From NCBI RefSeq assembly GCF_000600295.1, contig NZ_JEMG01000001.1, forward strand, positions 588,799 to 652,798: a stretch of DNA of 64,000 bases. The letters are read 5' to 3'. Every line of letters begins with the position of its first letter. Position 1 is the first letter of the stretch. Origin of the DNA: Hylemonella gracilis str. Niagara R. Its GTDB lineage: Bacteria; Pseudomonadota; Gammaproteobacteria; Burkholderiales; Burkholderiaceae_C. Below are positions 42,209-50,909 of this stretch, piece after piece. The translations under genes and the position numbers were made by a program. Below the pieces are notes generated by a model that saw only the letters and a program-made list of their open reading frames with translations, was not told the DNA's origin and made no database searches.

Positions 42209-43525
42209 ATGATGCATGCCTATCGAGCCGCGCTGTTGCGTTTCAATCAACAAGGCCAAGTTCTTTACGATGAGGACGGATTGCTCGTCATTGGCCCGGA
42301 CGCCACGGGACGTCAGGTCGTGCAGCTTGCGGGGGATTTCCGTGCCCTGGAAGCCGCGCTTGCCAGAGACTTTCCGGGGCTCCCGGTCACCCATTGGCCG
42401 GGCCGCATCCTGGCGCCGGGGTTCATCGACCTGCACATCCACTACCCGCAGACCGATGTGATCGGCTCACCTGCCGACGGTCTGCTGCCCTGGCTGGAGA
42501 ACTACACCTTCCCGCACGAAAGCCGCTTTGGCGACCCCGCTTACGCCGCGGAAGTCGCGCGCTTCTTTCTCGACGAGCTGCAGCGCCACGGCGTCACGAC
42601 CGCGCTGACCTTCGCGACTTCCCATCCCCAGTCTGTGGATGCCTTGATGACCCAGGCTCAGGCGCGAGGCCTGCGCCTGATCACGGGCAAGGTCCTGCAG
42701 GACCGCCATTCTCCCGACGGTGTACGCGATGACACCGAACAAGGTCTGATCGACACCGAAGCCTTGATCCGCAAGTGGCACGGTGTGGACCGCCTGGGTT
42801 ATGCCATCACCCCGCGCTTCGCGCCTACCTCCAGCGAGCGGCAACTGCGTGGCGCCGGTGAATTGGCCGCGAAGTACAAGGATGTCTGGATTCAGTCCCA
42901 TGTGGCCGAGAACCGCGACGAGATCGCCTGGGTGCGTGAGTTGTTTCCCCAGTCCCGCAGCTACCTTGCTGTTTATGAAGACTTCGGACTGCTGCGCGAG
43001 CGCGCCGTCTATGCCCACTGCATCCATGTCGATGACATGGACCGTGCCCTGATGCGCGACCGCGGCGCGGTGGCCGCCGTCTGCCCGACGAGCAACCTGT
43101 TCCTGGGCAGCGGCTTCTTCGATTACACCGGCGCGGACCGTGTGGGTCACGCATATGGCCTGGCCAGCGACGTGGGCGGTGGCACCAGCTTCAGCCCCTT
43201 TCGCACCATGCTGGCGGCCTACTACGTGGGGCGCGAAGGTGCTGCCAAGCCGGGCCTGTCCTTGAGCCCGCAACGGCTCTGGTGGCTGCACACGGCGGGC
43301 GCCGCCAAAGCCCTGGGGCTGGAGGGTGTGATCGGCAATCTGCAGCCCGGCCACGAGGCCGATTTCCTCGTGCTCAACCCCGCCGCCACGCCCCTGCTCG
43401 CGCGCAAGACCGCGCAGGCGCGCAACCTCGATGAGTTGCTGTTCGCGTTGATTGTTTTGGGGGACGAGCGGGTGGTGGAGCGCGTGGCCGTCAATGGCGC
43501 CTGGGCCGCGCCAGCGCCCGCATGA
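42209..43525 (+). CDS. guaD: Guanine deaminase
   Basis: A 438-residue amidohydrolase converting guanine to xanthine and ammonia. The zinc site is His76/His78 in the guanine-deaminase-specific DLHIHYPQTD, with SHVAENRDEIAWV, YAHCIHVDD and LASDVGGGTSFS further on. Start is the pair of ATGs at 42209/42212 (MMHAYRAALLRF); a longer start at 42158 is less likely. It supplies xanthine to XdhAB and completes the purine breakdown set in this window. Confidence 0.95.
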   Translation: MMHAYRAALLRFNQQGQVLYDEDGLLVIGPDATGRQVVQLAGDFRALEAALARDFPGLPVTHWPGRILAPGFIDLHIHYPQTDVIGSPADGLLPWLENYTFPHESRFGDPAYAAEVARFFLDELQRHGVTTALTFATSHPQSVDALMTQAQARGLRLITGKVLQDRHSPDGVRDDTEQGLIDTEALIRKWHGVDRLGYAITPRFAPTSSERQLRGAGELAAKYKDVWIQSHVAENRDEIAWVRELFPQSRSYLAVYEDFGLLRERAVYAHCIHVDDMDRALMRDRGAVAAVCPTSNLFLGSGFFDYTGADRVGHAYGLASDVGGGTSFSPFRTMLAAYYVGREGAAKPGLSLSPQRLWWLHTAGAAKALGLEGVIGNLQPGHEADFLVLNPAATPLLARKTAQARNLDELLFALIVLGDERVVERVAVNGAWAAPAPA

Positions 43526-43544
43526 GCGCGGAGGATCGTGGGCC

Positions 43545-43664
43545 ATGACGATGTCGCTGCGAGTGGGCCGTCCTGTCAGCGTCGCGACGGCGGCGGTGGC
43601 GGTTCTCGTGTGGTTGATCGCGTTACTCAGCCTGGGTGGCTGGGCCTACAACCGGTTCACCTGA
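43545..43664 (+). CDS. Possible small single-helix membrane protein
   Basis: A 39-residue open frame 19 bases after guaD, with GAGG ten bases before its ATG and one hydrophobic helix (VATAAVAVLVWLIALLSLGG). The family is not recognised. Basic residues precede the helix, as expected for an N-in membrane peptide. It could be real or chance. Confidence 0.35.
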   Translation: MTMSLRVGRPVSVATAAVAVLVWLIALLSLGGWAYNRFT

Positions 43665-43709
43665 GCCGCTCGTCAACGCGAAAGAGCGTGCGTAAGACCG
43701 CGCTTCAAC

Positions 43710-44168
43710 TTACTTCAGCTGCTGGCCTGACGCATCTTTCACGCTGAGGCGCAGCGGTATGCCCTGGGCCACGCTCATGCCCACGGTGCAGAAGTCCTCG
43801 AACTGGGCGAGCACGCGGTCCAGGTGTTCCAGCTGGCTGGCGGGCACGCCCAGCGTCAGCGCCACGTCCAGGCGCAGCACGCGCAGGCGGTTCTGCTCGT
43901 TGCGGCCGATCTCGGCGCGCACCTCGCAGCCGATGGGCTCGGGCTGCTGCTTGAACTTGCGCAGCGCGAACAGCAGGGAGTCGGCCATGCAGTTGCCCAC
44001 GGCAGCGCAGAGCAGTTGCACCGGCGATGGCCCGGCGCCTTGGCCGAGCGGCGGGTTTTCATCGGTCAGCAGCGTGGGGCTGGGCGCGCCGAAATCGATG
44101 TCAAATTGATAGTCCTGACGTTGGCGCAGGACCGCGTGGGGGGCTGTGTTCGGGCTGTCGTTGCTCAT
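43710..44168 (-). CDS. OsmC-family protein
   Basis: A 152-residue OsmC/Ohr-superfamily protein. The two redox cysteines of the family are present: Cys60 (AAVGNCMADSLL) and Cys127 (EDFCTVGMS). Members reduce organic hydroperoxides or have unclear roles; the sequence is closer to general OsmC-like proteins than to Ohr. Its start lies within the 3' end of the upstream PIN-domain gene (68-base overlap), so the two are likely co-transcribed. Confidence 0.88.
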   Translation of the reverse strand: MSNDSPNTAPHAVLRQRQDYQFDIDFGAPSPTLLTDENPPLGQGAGPSPVQLLCAAVGNCMADSLLFALRKFKQQPEPIGCEVRAEIGRNEQNRLRVLRLDVALTLGVPASQLEHLDRVLAQFEDFCTVGMSVAQGIPLRLSVKDASGQQLK

Positions 44169-44658
44169 GGGGGGGTGCTGACCTTATGCAAAAAACCAAG
44201 GTGTCCGCAGCATAGTCCAGTTGGGTGGAGACGATCACCCCATGTGCCGCCAGTCTTTTCTTGAGCTTGAGCACGGCCTTGTCCTTGCTCAGCAGCAGGG
44301 CGGCGCCGCTGGCCGAACCCAGCTGGTACGCGAGGTCGATGAACTTCTGGTCGTCGGCGTCCTTGCAGGTGTAGGGCGCCTTGACTGCCACCTCCATCAA
44401 CTCTACCTGTGCGTCGTAGTCGGCCAGCAGGACGTCAGCGGGGCGCTGGTGGAAGTCCATGCGCGCGGCGATGTGGGGGTAGGCCAGCACGCGGCGCAGT
44501 TCCTCGCGCATCACCGCGGTCGCCACCCAACGCAGTTGCCCGGTATCCAGGGCGGTGCGCAAGGCGGGTGTGGCCGGGTCGGAGAAAAGCAGCAGATCGA
44601 GCACGACATTGGTGTCGAGAACCAGCGCAGGGTTGGCTGGGCGAGCGGGCGTACTCAT
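44101..44658 (-). CDS. PIN-domain protein (putative COG1569-type ribonuclease toxin)
   Basis: A 185-residue protein with a PIN fold: Asp in LVLDTNVVLDLLL, Glu in REELRRVLAY, and the acidic pair in CKDADDQKFIDLA form the nuclease centre. COG1569 members are annotated as putative toxins, usually paired with a small antitoxin, but no antitoxin gene is seen next to it. The last 22 residues overlap the osmC start region and are low-complexity. AAAGG lies seven bases before the ATG at 44658. It may be a solitary PIN nuclease. Confidence 0.78.
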   Translation of the reverse strand: MSTPARPANPALVLDTNVVLDLLLFSDPATPALRTALDTGQLRWVATAVMREELRRVLAYPHIAARMDFHQRPADVLLADYDAQVELMEVAVKAPYTCKDADDQKFIDLAYQLGSASGAALLLSKDKAVLKLKKRLAAHGVIVSTQLDYAADTLVFCIRSAPPHEQRQPEHSPPRGPAPTSGLSI

Positions 44659-44731
44659 GCTCAGCCTTTCAACGGGCGCGGTGAAGCGGATGTTGAATGG
44701 AGCCTCGCCCCCACGACCGTTGTCATGGCGG

Positions 44732-45838
44732 TCAATCGCGCAGGCCCTGCGCGAGGGCGTGGGTGACTTCGGCGGCGCCGAAGGCCCTCTCTGTCGGCAA
44801 GCCACTGAGGTTCTGCCCGCACCAGAGCGGCGAAAAATCGCCCAGGCCGGCTTTCTCGGCGGCGGCGCGCAGGGGCGCGATGGCCGCCGTCGCCAGCGGA
44901 AAGGCGGGTGCTTTGTTGTGCAGGGGTCCGAGTTCGCGCATGGCGCGGTTGACCAGGCCGCGTGCCGCGCCGCCAGTGAACAGCGTGGTCAGCGTCGTGC
45001 CCTGCGTGGCTTGGCCCTTGGCGAGGCGCCGGGCCTCGGCCTGCAGCGCGGCGCGGTGCACGGCGCTGGTGCTGGCTTCGGGGCAGAGCAGGTAGGCCGT
45101 GCCGGCCTGCACGCCCCAGGCGCCCAGGGCCAGGGCGGCAGCCACGCCTTGGGCATCAACGATGCCGCCGGCCGCGATCACGGGGATGCGCACCGCCCGC
45201 GCGATCTGGGGCAGCAAGGCGAAGGTGCCCATCTGGGTGCTGACATCACGCGACAGGAAATGGCCGCGGTGCCCGCCCGCTTCCAGGCCCTGGGCGATGA
45301 CGGCATCCACACCTTGCTGCTCCAGCCACAACGCTTCCTCCACCGACGTCGCGCTGGAGAGAATTTTCGAACCCCAGCCGCGCACGCGCGCCAGCAGTTC
45401 GGGCGCGGGCAGGCCGAAGTGGAAACTCACCACCGGCGGGCGGAAGGACTCCACCAGGTCGGCCAGGGCCGCACTGAAGGGGCTGCGGCCCGCGCCTGCG
45501 GGCACCTGCGCCGGATCGATGCCGTATTCGGCGTAATAAGGGGCGAGGCTGGCGCGCCAGGCGGCTTCGCGTGCCGCGTCCGGCTCGGGGGGCTGATGGC
45601 TGAAGAAGTTGAGGTTCCAGGGGCGGCCCTGACTTTGTTCGCGCAACACGGTCAGCTCGGCGCGCAGTGCCTCGGGCGTGAGCGCGGCGGCGGGCAGCGA
45701 GCCTAGGCCACCGGCCGCGCACACAGCCAGTGCCAGCACGCTGCCTTGCGAGCCCGCCATGGGCGCCTGAATGATGGGCAGTTCGGTGCCTAGCAGCGCG
45801 GTCAGTTGCCGGGTTCGGGTGTCATGGGCTGGGGGCAT
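44732..45838 (-). CDS. Nitronate monooxygenase (NMO/2-nitropropane dioxygenase family)
   Basis: A 368-residue FMN-dependent TIM-barrel enzyme that oxidises alkyl nitronates such as propionate 3-nitronate. Recognised by PIIQAPMAGSQG at the N-terminus, GVDAVIAQGLEAGGHRGHF with the catalytic His in the centre, and IPVIAAGGIVDAQGVAAALALGA. The ATG at 45838 overlaps the last 17 bases of the rRNA methyltransferase gene upstream. It detoxifies nitronates in characterised members; the native substrate here is unknown. Confidence 0.9.
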   Translation of the reverse strand: MPPAHDTRTRQLTALLGTELPIIQAPMAGSQGSVLALAVCAAGGLGSLPAAALTPEALRAELTVLREQSQGRPWNLNFFSHQPPEPDAAREAAWRASLAPYYAEYGIDPAQVPAGAGRSPFSAALADLVESFRPPVVSFHFGLPAPELLARVRGWGSKILSSATSVEEALWLEQQGVDAVIAQGLEAGGHRGHFLSRDVSTQMGTFALLPQIARAVRIPVIAAGGIVDAQGVAAALALGAWGVQAGTAYLLCPEASTSAVHRAALQAEARRLAKGQATQGTTLTTLFTGGAARGLVNRAMRELGPLHNKAPAFPLATAAIAPLRAAAEKAGLGDFSPLWCGQNLSGLPTERAFGAAEVTHALAQGLRD

Positions 45839-47108
45839 GGGGGGACGTCTCCATTCTTCCGGCCACGAGGTCGAAGCGGAACAGCCGGCATTCGATGGGT
45901 CCGTTCCACAGCGGCACTCGCCGGGTTTCCTTGAAGCGCATGCGGCCTGGCAGCTTGAGGTCGGGCGTGAGCACCCAGGCCGTCCAGCCCGCGTAGTTCT
46001 TCTTCCAGTGCGCGGCCAGACGGGAGAAAAACTCGCCGCCGTCCTCGGTCTGCGCGGTCTCACGCACCGCGCGCGCGCCATTGTCCGCGCTTTCCTGCAC
46101 CGCCACGCCAGCACGGCCTCCACGCGCGACACCGGCCACCGCGATGCGCTCGTTGTAAGGCGGGTTGAGCAGCAGCACGCCGGGTGTCGAGCTTGGCGGC
46201 ATGCGCTGCAGCGCGTCGCCGCCGCGGAATTCCACGGCCTTGCCCACGCCCGCGCGCTCGGCGTTGCGCTGTGCGAAGTCCACCATGCGGTGGGCCACGT
46301 CGCTGCCGAATACCAGGGGCTCGCTCAGGGGAGTGATCGCCGCATCGGCTTCTGCCTTGATGCGTTGCCAGGCTGCGGCCTGGAAGGGCAGCAGCCGTTC
46401 GAAGCCGAAGCGACGCTGCCGACCCGGGGCCATGTGGCAGGCGATCTGCGCGGCTTCGATGGCGATGGTGCCGCTGCCGCAGCAGGGGTCGTAGAGCGGC
46501 AGTGGCGCCGCACCTGGGTTCCAGACGCCACCCCAGCCGGACGCGGCCAGCATCGCCGCGGCCAGCGTTTCCTTCAGCGGGGCCTCGCCCTTGTCCTCGC
46601 GCCAGCCGCGCTTGAACAGCGGTTCGCCCGAGGTGTCGATGTAGAGCGTCACGTGCTCGCGTGTCAAGTGCGCGTGGATGCGCGCATCGGGCCACTGCGT
46701 GTCCACGTCCGGGCGCGCGCCTCCCTTGGCGCGAAATCGGTCGGCCACCGCGTCCTTGATGCGCAGCGTGGCGAAGTTCAGGCTCTTGAGCGGGCTGTGC
46801 TGGGCGGTAAGCTCGATCTTGAAGCTTTGCTTGGCGGTGAACCACAGTTCCCAGGCCACGCCGCCGGCGGCGTCGTAAATGTCCTGTTCGTCGCGGTAGG
46901 GTCGGTGGGCCAGTTGCACCAGCACGCGCTGACTCAGGCGGCTGTGCAGGTTGAGTTTGAGCGCGTCGTGCCAGCTGGCGCGCACCGCGACACCCCCGCG
47001 ACCCTTGCGCAGGGCTTCGTCGGAAACGCCCGTGATGGCCAGGACCTCGGTCGCGAGAAAATCCTCCACGCCAGCGGCGCAGGGCAGGAACAGTTGCAGA
47101 TCATTCAT
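45822..47108 (-). CDS. rlmL: RlmL-type 23S rRNA (guanine-N2) methyltransferase
   Basis: A 428-residue enzyme with an N-terminal THUMP domain (about 45-155) and a methyltransferase domain with YDPCCGSGTIAIEAA and the catalytic motif LLNPPYNERI. It corresponds to the RlmL half of E. coli RlmKL (m2G2445), lacking the RlmK half, as is common outside enterics. An insertion rich in Gly/Ala (about 315-345) follows the NPPY motif. It overlaps the nitronate monooxygenase gene and is separated from rpoN by a repeat element. Confidence 0.88.
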   Translation of the reverse strand: MNDLQLFLPCAAGVEDFLATEVLAITGVSDEALRKGRGGVAVRASWHDALKLNLHSRLSQRVLVQLAHRPYRDEQDIYDAAGGVAWELWFTAKQSFKIELTAQHSPLKSLNFATLRIKDAVADRFRAKGGARPDVDTQWPDARIHAHLTREHVTLYIDTSGEPLFKRGWREDKGEAPLKETLAAAMLAASGWGGVWNPGAAPLPLYDPCCGSGTIAIEAAQIACHMAPGRQRRFGFERLLPFQAAAWQRIKAEADAAITPLSEPLVFGSDVAHRMVDFAQRNAERAGVGKAVEFRGGDALQRMPPSSTPGVLLLNPPYNERIAVAGVARGGRAGVAVQESADNGARAVRETAQTEDGGEFFSRLAAHWKKNYAGWTAWVLTPDLKLPGRMRFKETRRVPLWNGPIECRLFRFDLVAGRMETSPHAPSP

Positions 47109-47154
47109 GAGAAAGAAGGTGTTGTGCGCACCGCATCGTAAAAGCGCGGCAGCC

Positions 47155-47244
47155 GCAGAACTGGCTTTGCCAGGCTGCCGGCTGCGCCCCCTCGCGTAGC
47201 AGAGGGGGGTGGCGTAGCGAACGAAGGGAGCGAAGCCTGGGGGT
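47155..47244 (-). repeat. Dispersed intergenic repeat, copy 2 (rpoN-rlmL gap)
   Basis: On the minus strand this reads CACCCCCAGGCTTCGC, then CGCTACGCCACCCCCCTC, CGAGGGGGCGC, then GGCAAAGCCAGTTC. Those are the same words in the same order as copy 1 at 32131-32250, with different spacer bases. It can form the CCCCCTC/GAGGGGG hairpin. It starts directly after the rpoN stop-codon hairpin. Confidence 0.7.
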
Positions 47245-47265
47245 GAAGACGCTCATAGCGTCTTC
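47245..47265 (-). other. Hairpin spanning the rpoN stop codon
   Basis: GAAGACGC (minus strand 47265-47258) and GCGTCTTC (47252-47245) form a perfect eight-base stem with a five-base loop that includes most of the TGA stop. No T-run follows. It may stabilise the transcript 3' end or contribute with the adjacent repeat to termination. Confidence 0.5.
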
Positions 47266-48917
47266 CGCAGATTTGCCGGGGCGATCTTCAGCGTTTCGCG
47301 GTACTTGGCCACGGTGCGGCGCGCGCACTCGATGCCTTGTTCCTTGAGCATGTCCGAGAGTTGGCTGTCGGACAGCGGCTTCTTGGGGTTCTCCGCGCCC
47401 ACGAACTGCTTGATCAGCGCGCGCACGGCGGTGCTGGAGGCGCTGCTTCCGGATTCGGTGCCCAGGCCGGAGCCGAAGAAGTACTTGAGTTCGTAGGTGC
47501 CGTAGGGCGTGGCCATGTACTTGGCCGTGGTCACGCGGCTGATGGTGGATTCGTGCAGGCCCAGTTCGTCGGCGATCTCGCGCAGCACCAATGGGCGCAT
47601 GGCCAGTTCACCGTGCACGAAGAAGCTCTTCTGCCGATCCACGATGGCATTGGCCACGCGCAGGATGGTGTCGAAGCGCTGCTGAATGTTCTTGATGAAC
47701 CAGCGCGCTTCCTGCAGGCGCTGCTGCAGCGCGGCGTGGCTGCTGGAATCCCGCGTGCCACCGCCCGACCCGCGCTGCCCCTTGAGCGCGTTGGCGTAGA
47801 TGTCGTGCACGCGCAGGCGGGGCATCACGTCGGGGTTGAGCATCACGCGAAAGCGCGCGTTGCTCGCATTGCCGCCCACACGCTGGACCAGCACGTCGGG
47901 CGTGATGATGTGGCGTTCCACGTCGACGAAACGGCGTCCGGGCTTGGGCTCCAGGCGCGCGATCACGGCCAGGGCCTCGCGCGTCAGCGCCTCGCCCGCC
48001 GCGCCAGCGCCGCCGGTGAGCTGGGTGAGTCGGCGCAGGTCACGCCGCGCCAGCAGCTCGGGGGGCTGCTCGATCAGTCGCAGCGCCTGGGCCAGGGTCT
48101 GCCGCAGCGTTCCGCAGCTGTCTTGCGTGCCGGTGGTCGGCACAGGCGCGGGCGGCAGTTCCAGCATCCGCTGCTGCAACTGCAGGCGCAGGCATTCGCT
48201 GAGCGAGCGTGCACCCACGCCCGAGGGGTCCATCTGGTGCAGCAGGCGCAAAGCGAGCTGGAAGTGTTCCAGCAGCTCGCCCAGTTGCGTGAGGTCCTCG
48301 CCCGCCAGACTGGTGGCCAGCGCTTCGAGCGAGTCTTCCAGGTAGCCGTCGTCGTTGAGCGACTCGATCAGGAAAAGCAGCGCGGCGCGGTCGGGCGGAG
48401 CCAACCGCAGGGCCAGGGCCTGCTGGCGCAGATGGTCCTGCAGGGTTTCGTGCGCGCGCGCCAATTCAGTGGCATCCGCAGCGTCGTCGTCGTCCTGCTT
48501 GCCGTTGCGCGGGGGGGCATCGCCACCCCATTCGCTGTCATCGGGCGCCAGCTCCACGCTGCCGTCACCCTCCCAGTCGCCGTCGCGCGTCAGGTCCCCC
48601 GCAGGGGCTTCTTCGCCGGACAGTTCCGGTGCCTCGTGGCCTGCGTCCTGCGCGTGATCGGAAGTGACTTCCATCGACGTGCCGCCCGCCGTGTCACCGT
48701 GGTCGTCGTTCATCGGCGGGGCGTCGGCCTGGTCCAGGCCAAAGGCTTCGCGGTCGGCGCTGTCGTCGGCGCGCTCCAGGAAGGGGTTCTCGTCCAGCAA
48801 CTGCTCCACTTCCTGGTTCAGCTCGAGCGTGGACAACTGCAGCAGGCGTATGGATTGCTGCAGCTGGGGCGTGAGCGCCAGGTGCTGGGAGATGCGCAGC
48901 GAGAGGCTTTGCTTCAT
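47253..48917 (-). CDS. rpoN: RNA polymerase sigma-54 factor RpoN
   Basis: A 554-residue sigma-54. Region I is glutamine- and leucine-rich (LRISQHLALTPQLQQSIRLL), region II is a long acidic stretch (about 55-165), then the core-binding domain, the helix-turn-helix region and the RpoN box ARRTVAKYRE near the C-terminus. At 554 residues it is longer than E. coli RpoN (477), chiefly in region II. It directs transcription from -24/-12 promoters; two such matches occur at 21.45-21.54 kb. It lies downstream of lptA-lptB, the usual order, and 145 bases separate it from lptB. Confidence 0.97.
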   Translation of the reverse strand: MKQSLSLRISQHLALTPQLQQSIRLLQLSTLELNQEVEQLLDENPFLERADDSADREAFGLDQADAPPMNDDHGDTAGGTSMEVTSDHAQDAGHEAPELSGEEAPAGDLTRDGDWEGDGSVELAPDDSEWGGDAPPRNGKQDDDDAADATELARAHETLQDHLRQQALALRLAPPDRAALLFLIESLNDDGYLEDSLEALATSLAGEDLTQLGELLEHFQLALRLLHQMDPSGVGARSLSECLRLQLQQRMLELPPAPVPTTGTQDSCGTLRQTLAQALRLIEQPPELLARRDLRRLTQLTGGAGAAGEALTREALAVIARLEPKPGRRFVDVERHIITPDVLVQRVGGNASNARFRVMLNPDVMPRLRVHDIYANALKGQRGSGGGTRDSSSHAALQQRLQEARWFIKNIQQRFDTILRVANAIVDRQKSFFVHGELAMRPLVLREIADELGLHESTISRVTTAKYMATPYGTYELKYFFGSGLGTESGSSASSTAVRALIKQFVGAENPKKPLSDSQLSDMLKEQGIECARRTVAKYRETLKIAPANLRKTL

Positions 48918-49062
48918 GCGCGTGCTCGCTGCGGCCAGGTTTGGGGCGGCGTCGGCGCGTGCCGCATGCTGCTTCTGCCTTCCCACCCGTGGGCCGGACA
49001 GCGCTGGTGCGCGCCCGGGAGGACGCTGCTGCGCGCGTTGACGGGCTGGATGGGCATGGGGA

Positions 49063-49920
49063 TCACATCTTGAAGTTCTCGCCGAGGTACACGCGGCGTA
49101 CATCGGCGTTGTTGATGATCTCTGAGGGTGTGCCCTCGGCCAGCACCCGGCCTTCGCTGATGATGTAGGCGTGGTCGCAGATGCCCAGCGTCTCGCGCAC
49201 ATTGTGGTCAGTGATGAGCACGCCCAGACCACGCGATTTCAGGAAGCTGATGATGCGCTGGATCTCGATCACCGCGATGGGGTCGATGCCCGCGAAGGGT
49301 TCGTCCAGCAGGATGAAACGCGGCTGCGTGGCCAGCGCGCGCGCGATCTCCACGCGGCGCCGTTCGCCACCCGAGAGCGCGAGCGAGGGGGACAGGCGCA
49401 GCTTTTCGACACGCAGGTCTTGCAGCAGGCTGGTGAGGCGCCGTTCGATCTCGTCGCGCTTGAGGCGCTTGCCGTGTTCGTCATGCTGCAGCTCCAGCAC
49501 GGCGCGCACATTGTCCTCGACGTTGAGCTTGCGAAAGATGGACGCTTCCTGTGGCAGGTAGGACAGGCCCATGCGCGCGCGCTGATGGATGGGCATGTGC
49601 TCCACGCGCTGGCCGTCGATTTCGATGGCCCCCGCGCTGGCGCGCACCAGGCCCACGATCATGTAGAAGCTGGTGGTCTTGCCCGCGCCATTGGGGCCGA
49701 GCAGGCCGACCACCTCGCCCCGGCGCACGGCGAGCGAGACATCCTTGACGGCCTCGCGGCTGCCATAGAACTTCTTGAGGTGGCGCGCTTCCAGACGGCT
49801 GGGTTGCGCAGCGTCGGGGCCGGCGGTGTCGGGCAGTAGGGCGGTGGCCGTTTCCTTGCCCGTGGTGCTCGGGGCGGCGGGCGGCGCCGGGTTCGTGGGG
49901 GAGGGGTGGAGTTCGCTCAT
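49063..49920 (-). CDS. lptB: LPS export ABC transporter ATPase LptB
   Basis: A 285-residue ATPase that powers lipopolysaccharide extraction by LptFG. Walker A GPNGAGKTT, signature LSGGERRRVEIARAL and Walker B FILLDEPF are complete. The ATG at 49920 gives about 45 extra, Pro/Ala-rich N-terminal residues before the normal family start (LEARHLKKFYG), so a later start is conceivable. It follows lptA by 28 bases. Confidence 0.95.
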   Translation of the reverse strand: MSELHPSPTNPAPPAAPSTTGKETATALLPDTAGPDAAQPSRLEARHLKKFYGSREAVKDVSLAVRRGEVVGLLGPNGAGKTTSFYMIVGLVRASAGAIEIDGQRVEHMPIHQRARMGLSYLPQEASIFRKLNVEDNVRAVLELQHDEHGKRLKRDEIERRLTSLLQDLRVEKLRLSPSLALSGGERRRVEIARALATQPRFILLDEPFAGIDPIAVIEIQRIISFLKSRGLGVLITDHNVRETLGICDHAYIISEGRVLAEGTPSEIINNADVRRVYLGENFKM

Positions 49921-49948
49921 GCGTGTGCAGATGGCCGGAAGGGCGCGT

Positions 49949-50677
49949 TCAACGGGCGCCGCGCGCGGGCGTCGGCGCGAGTCGCGGGTCATTGCGCAGG
50001 TTCAACTCCGTGTTCCCGTTCGGGTCCGGTGCGGCGCCGGTCTGGGCGGGCTGCACGGCCGTGCGCGGGGACAGGGTGGCACGCACCCGGGTGTCGGTGT
50101 TGGGACGCGTGGGCACGGCGCCATTCGTCTTCGCGCCGTCGATGGTGAAGATGTCCCGCAGGTTGTCGTAGACGATGACCTGGCCGCTCATGTAGTCGGC
50201 CTCGGCGCCGCCACGCAGGCGGCGCAGGCGCGCGTCGCCCAGCAGCTTGAACACGTCGGCGCGGCCGTCGTACTCAATGGTGTTGCTTTCCGCCACCACA
50301 GTCTCGTTCATGCCTTCGCGCAATTGCGTGAGGCGGGCGCGTTCACCCAAGGCGGCGGTGATGTGACCGTACTGGTAACCCTGCGGGTCCTGGCGCACTT
50401 CGATGCGTTCCCCTTCGATCGTGATGCCGCCGCGCGTCAGCACGACGTTGCCGCTGAACACGCTGATTTGGCGCTGATCGTCGTAGCGCAGGGCATCGGC
50501 CTCGATGTGCATGGCCTGGGCGGCCGGTGCGGGTGTGGCCGGCGCCGTCGGCGCCGCTCCCGCTCTCGTCGCGGGGGTCTGGGCGTCCGCCGGCAGGCTG
50601 ATGGCCATCAGAAGACCAATCCAGGCCAGGGCCAGCAGCAAGGCGAACAGCGTGAACGGGGAGTGGCGCAGAGGCAT
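49949..50677 (-). CDS. lptA: Lipopolysaccharide transport protein LptA
   Basis: A 242-residue periplasmic bridge protein: signal peptide (about 1-32), an Ala/Pro/Thr-rich linker, and an OstA/LptA beta-jellyroll (about 55-190, HIEADALRYDDQRQISVFSG, then TIEYDGRADVFKLLGDARL). A disordered 45-residue C-terminal tail follows. It carries lipopolysaccharide across the periplasm. lptC, normally just upstream, is not here; the next upstream gene is gshB on the other strand. Confidence 0.93.
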   Translation of the reverse strand: MPLRHSPFTLFALLLALAWIGLLMAISLPADAQTPATRAGAAPTAPATPAPAAQAMHIEADALRYDDQRQISVFSGNVVLTRGGITIEGERIEVRQDPQGYQYGHITAALGERARLTQLREGMNETVVAESNTIEYDGRADVFKLLGDARLRRLRGGAEADYMSGQVIVYDNLRDIFTIDGAKTNGAVPTRPNTDTRVRATLSPRTAVQPAQTGAAPDPNGNTELNLRNDPRLAPTPARGAR

Positions 50678-50909
50678 CTCGGGAGAGGAGGGGCGGTTTG
50701 CCGTTTTAAAACCTGGACAGGGCCACCGGGTGCGAGATCAGTGCGCTTGCGGGGCGGGAGGACCATTTTAAACACCACTTGAAAGCTGGCTCGGGTTTTG
50801 CTTTGCACCCAGCCCAATGGGTTGGGCCTGAAGCCATAGGAGGCCGGCGGTTGCGGCCTTTGCGGGCCGGCAATGCGGGCGATTTGCAATTCGTGCGAGA
50901 CTTCCCGGC

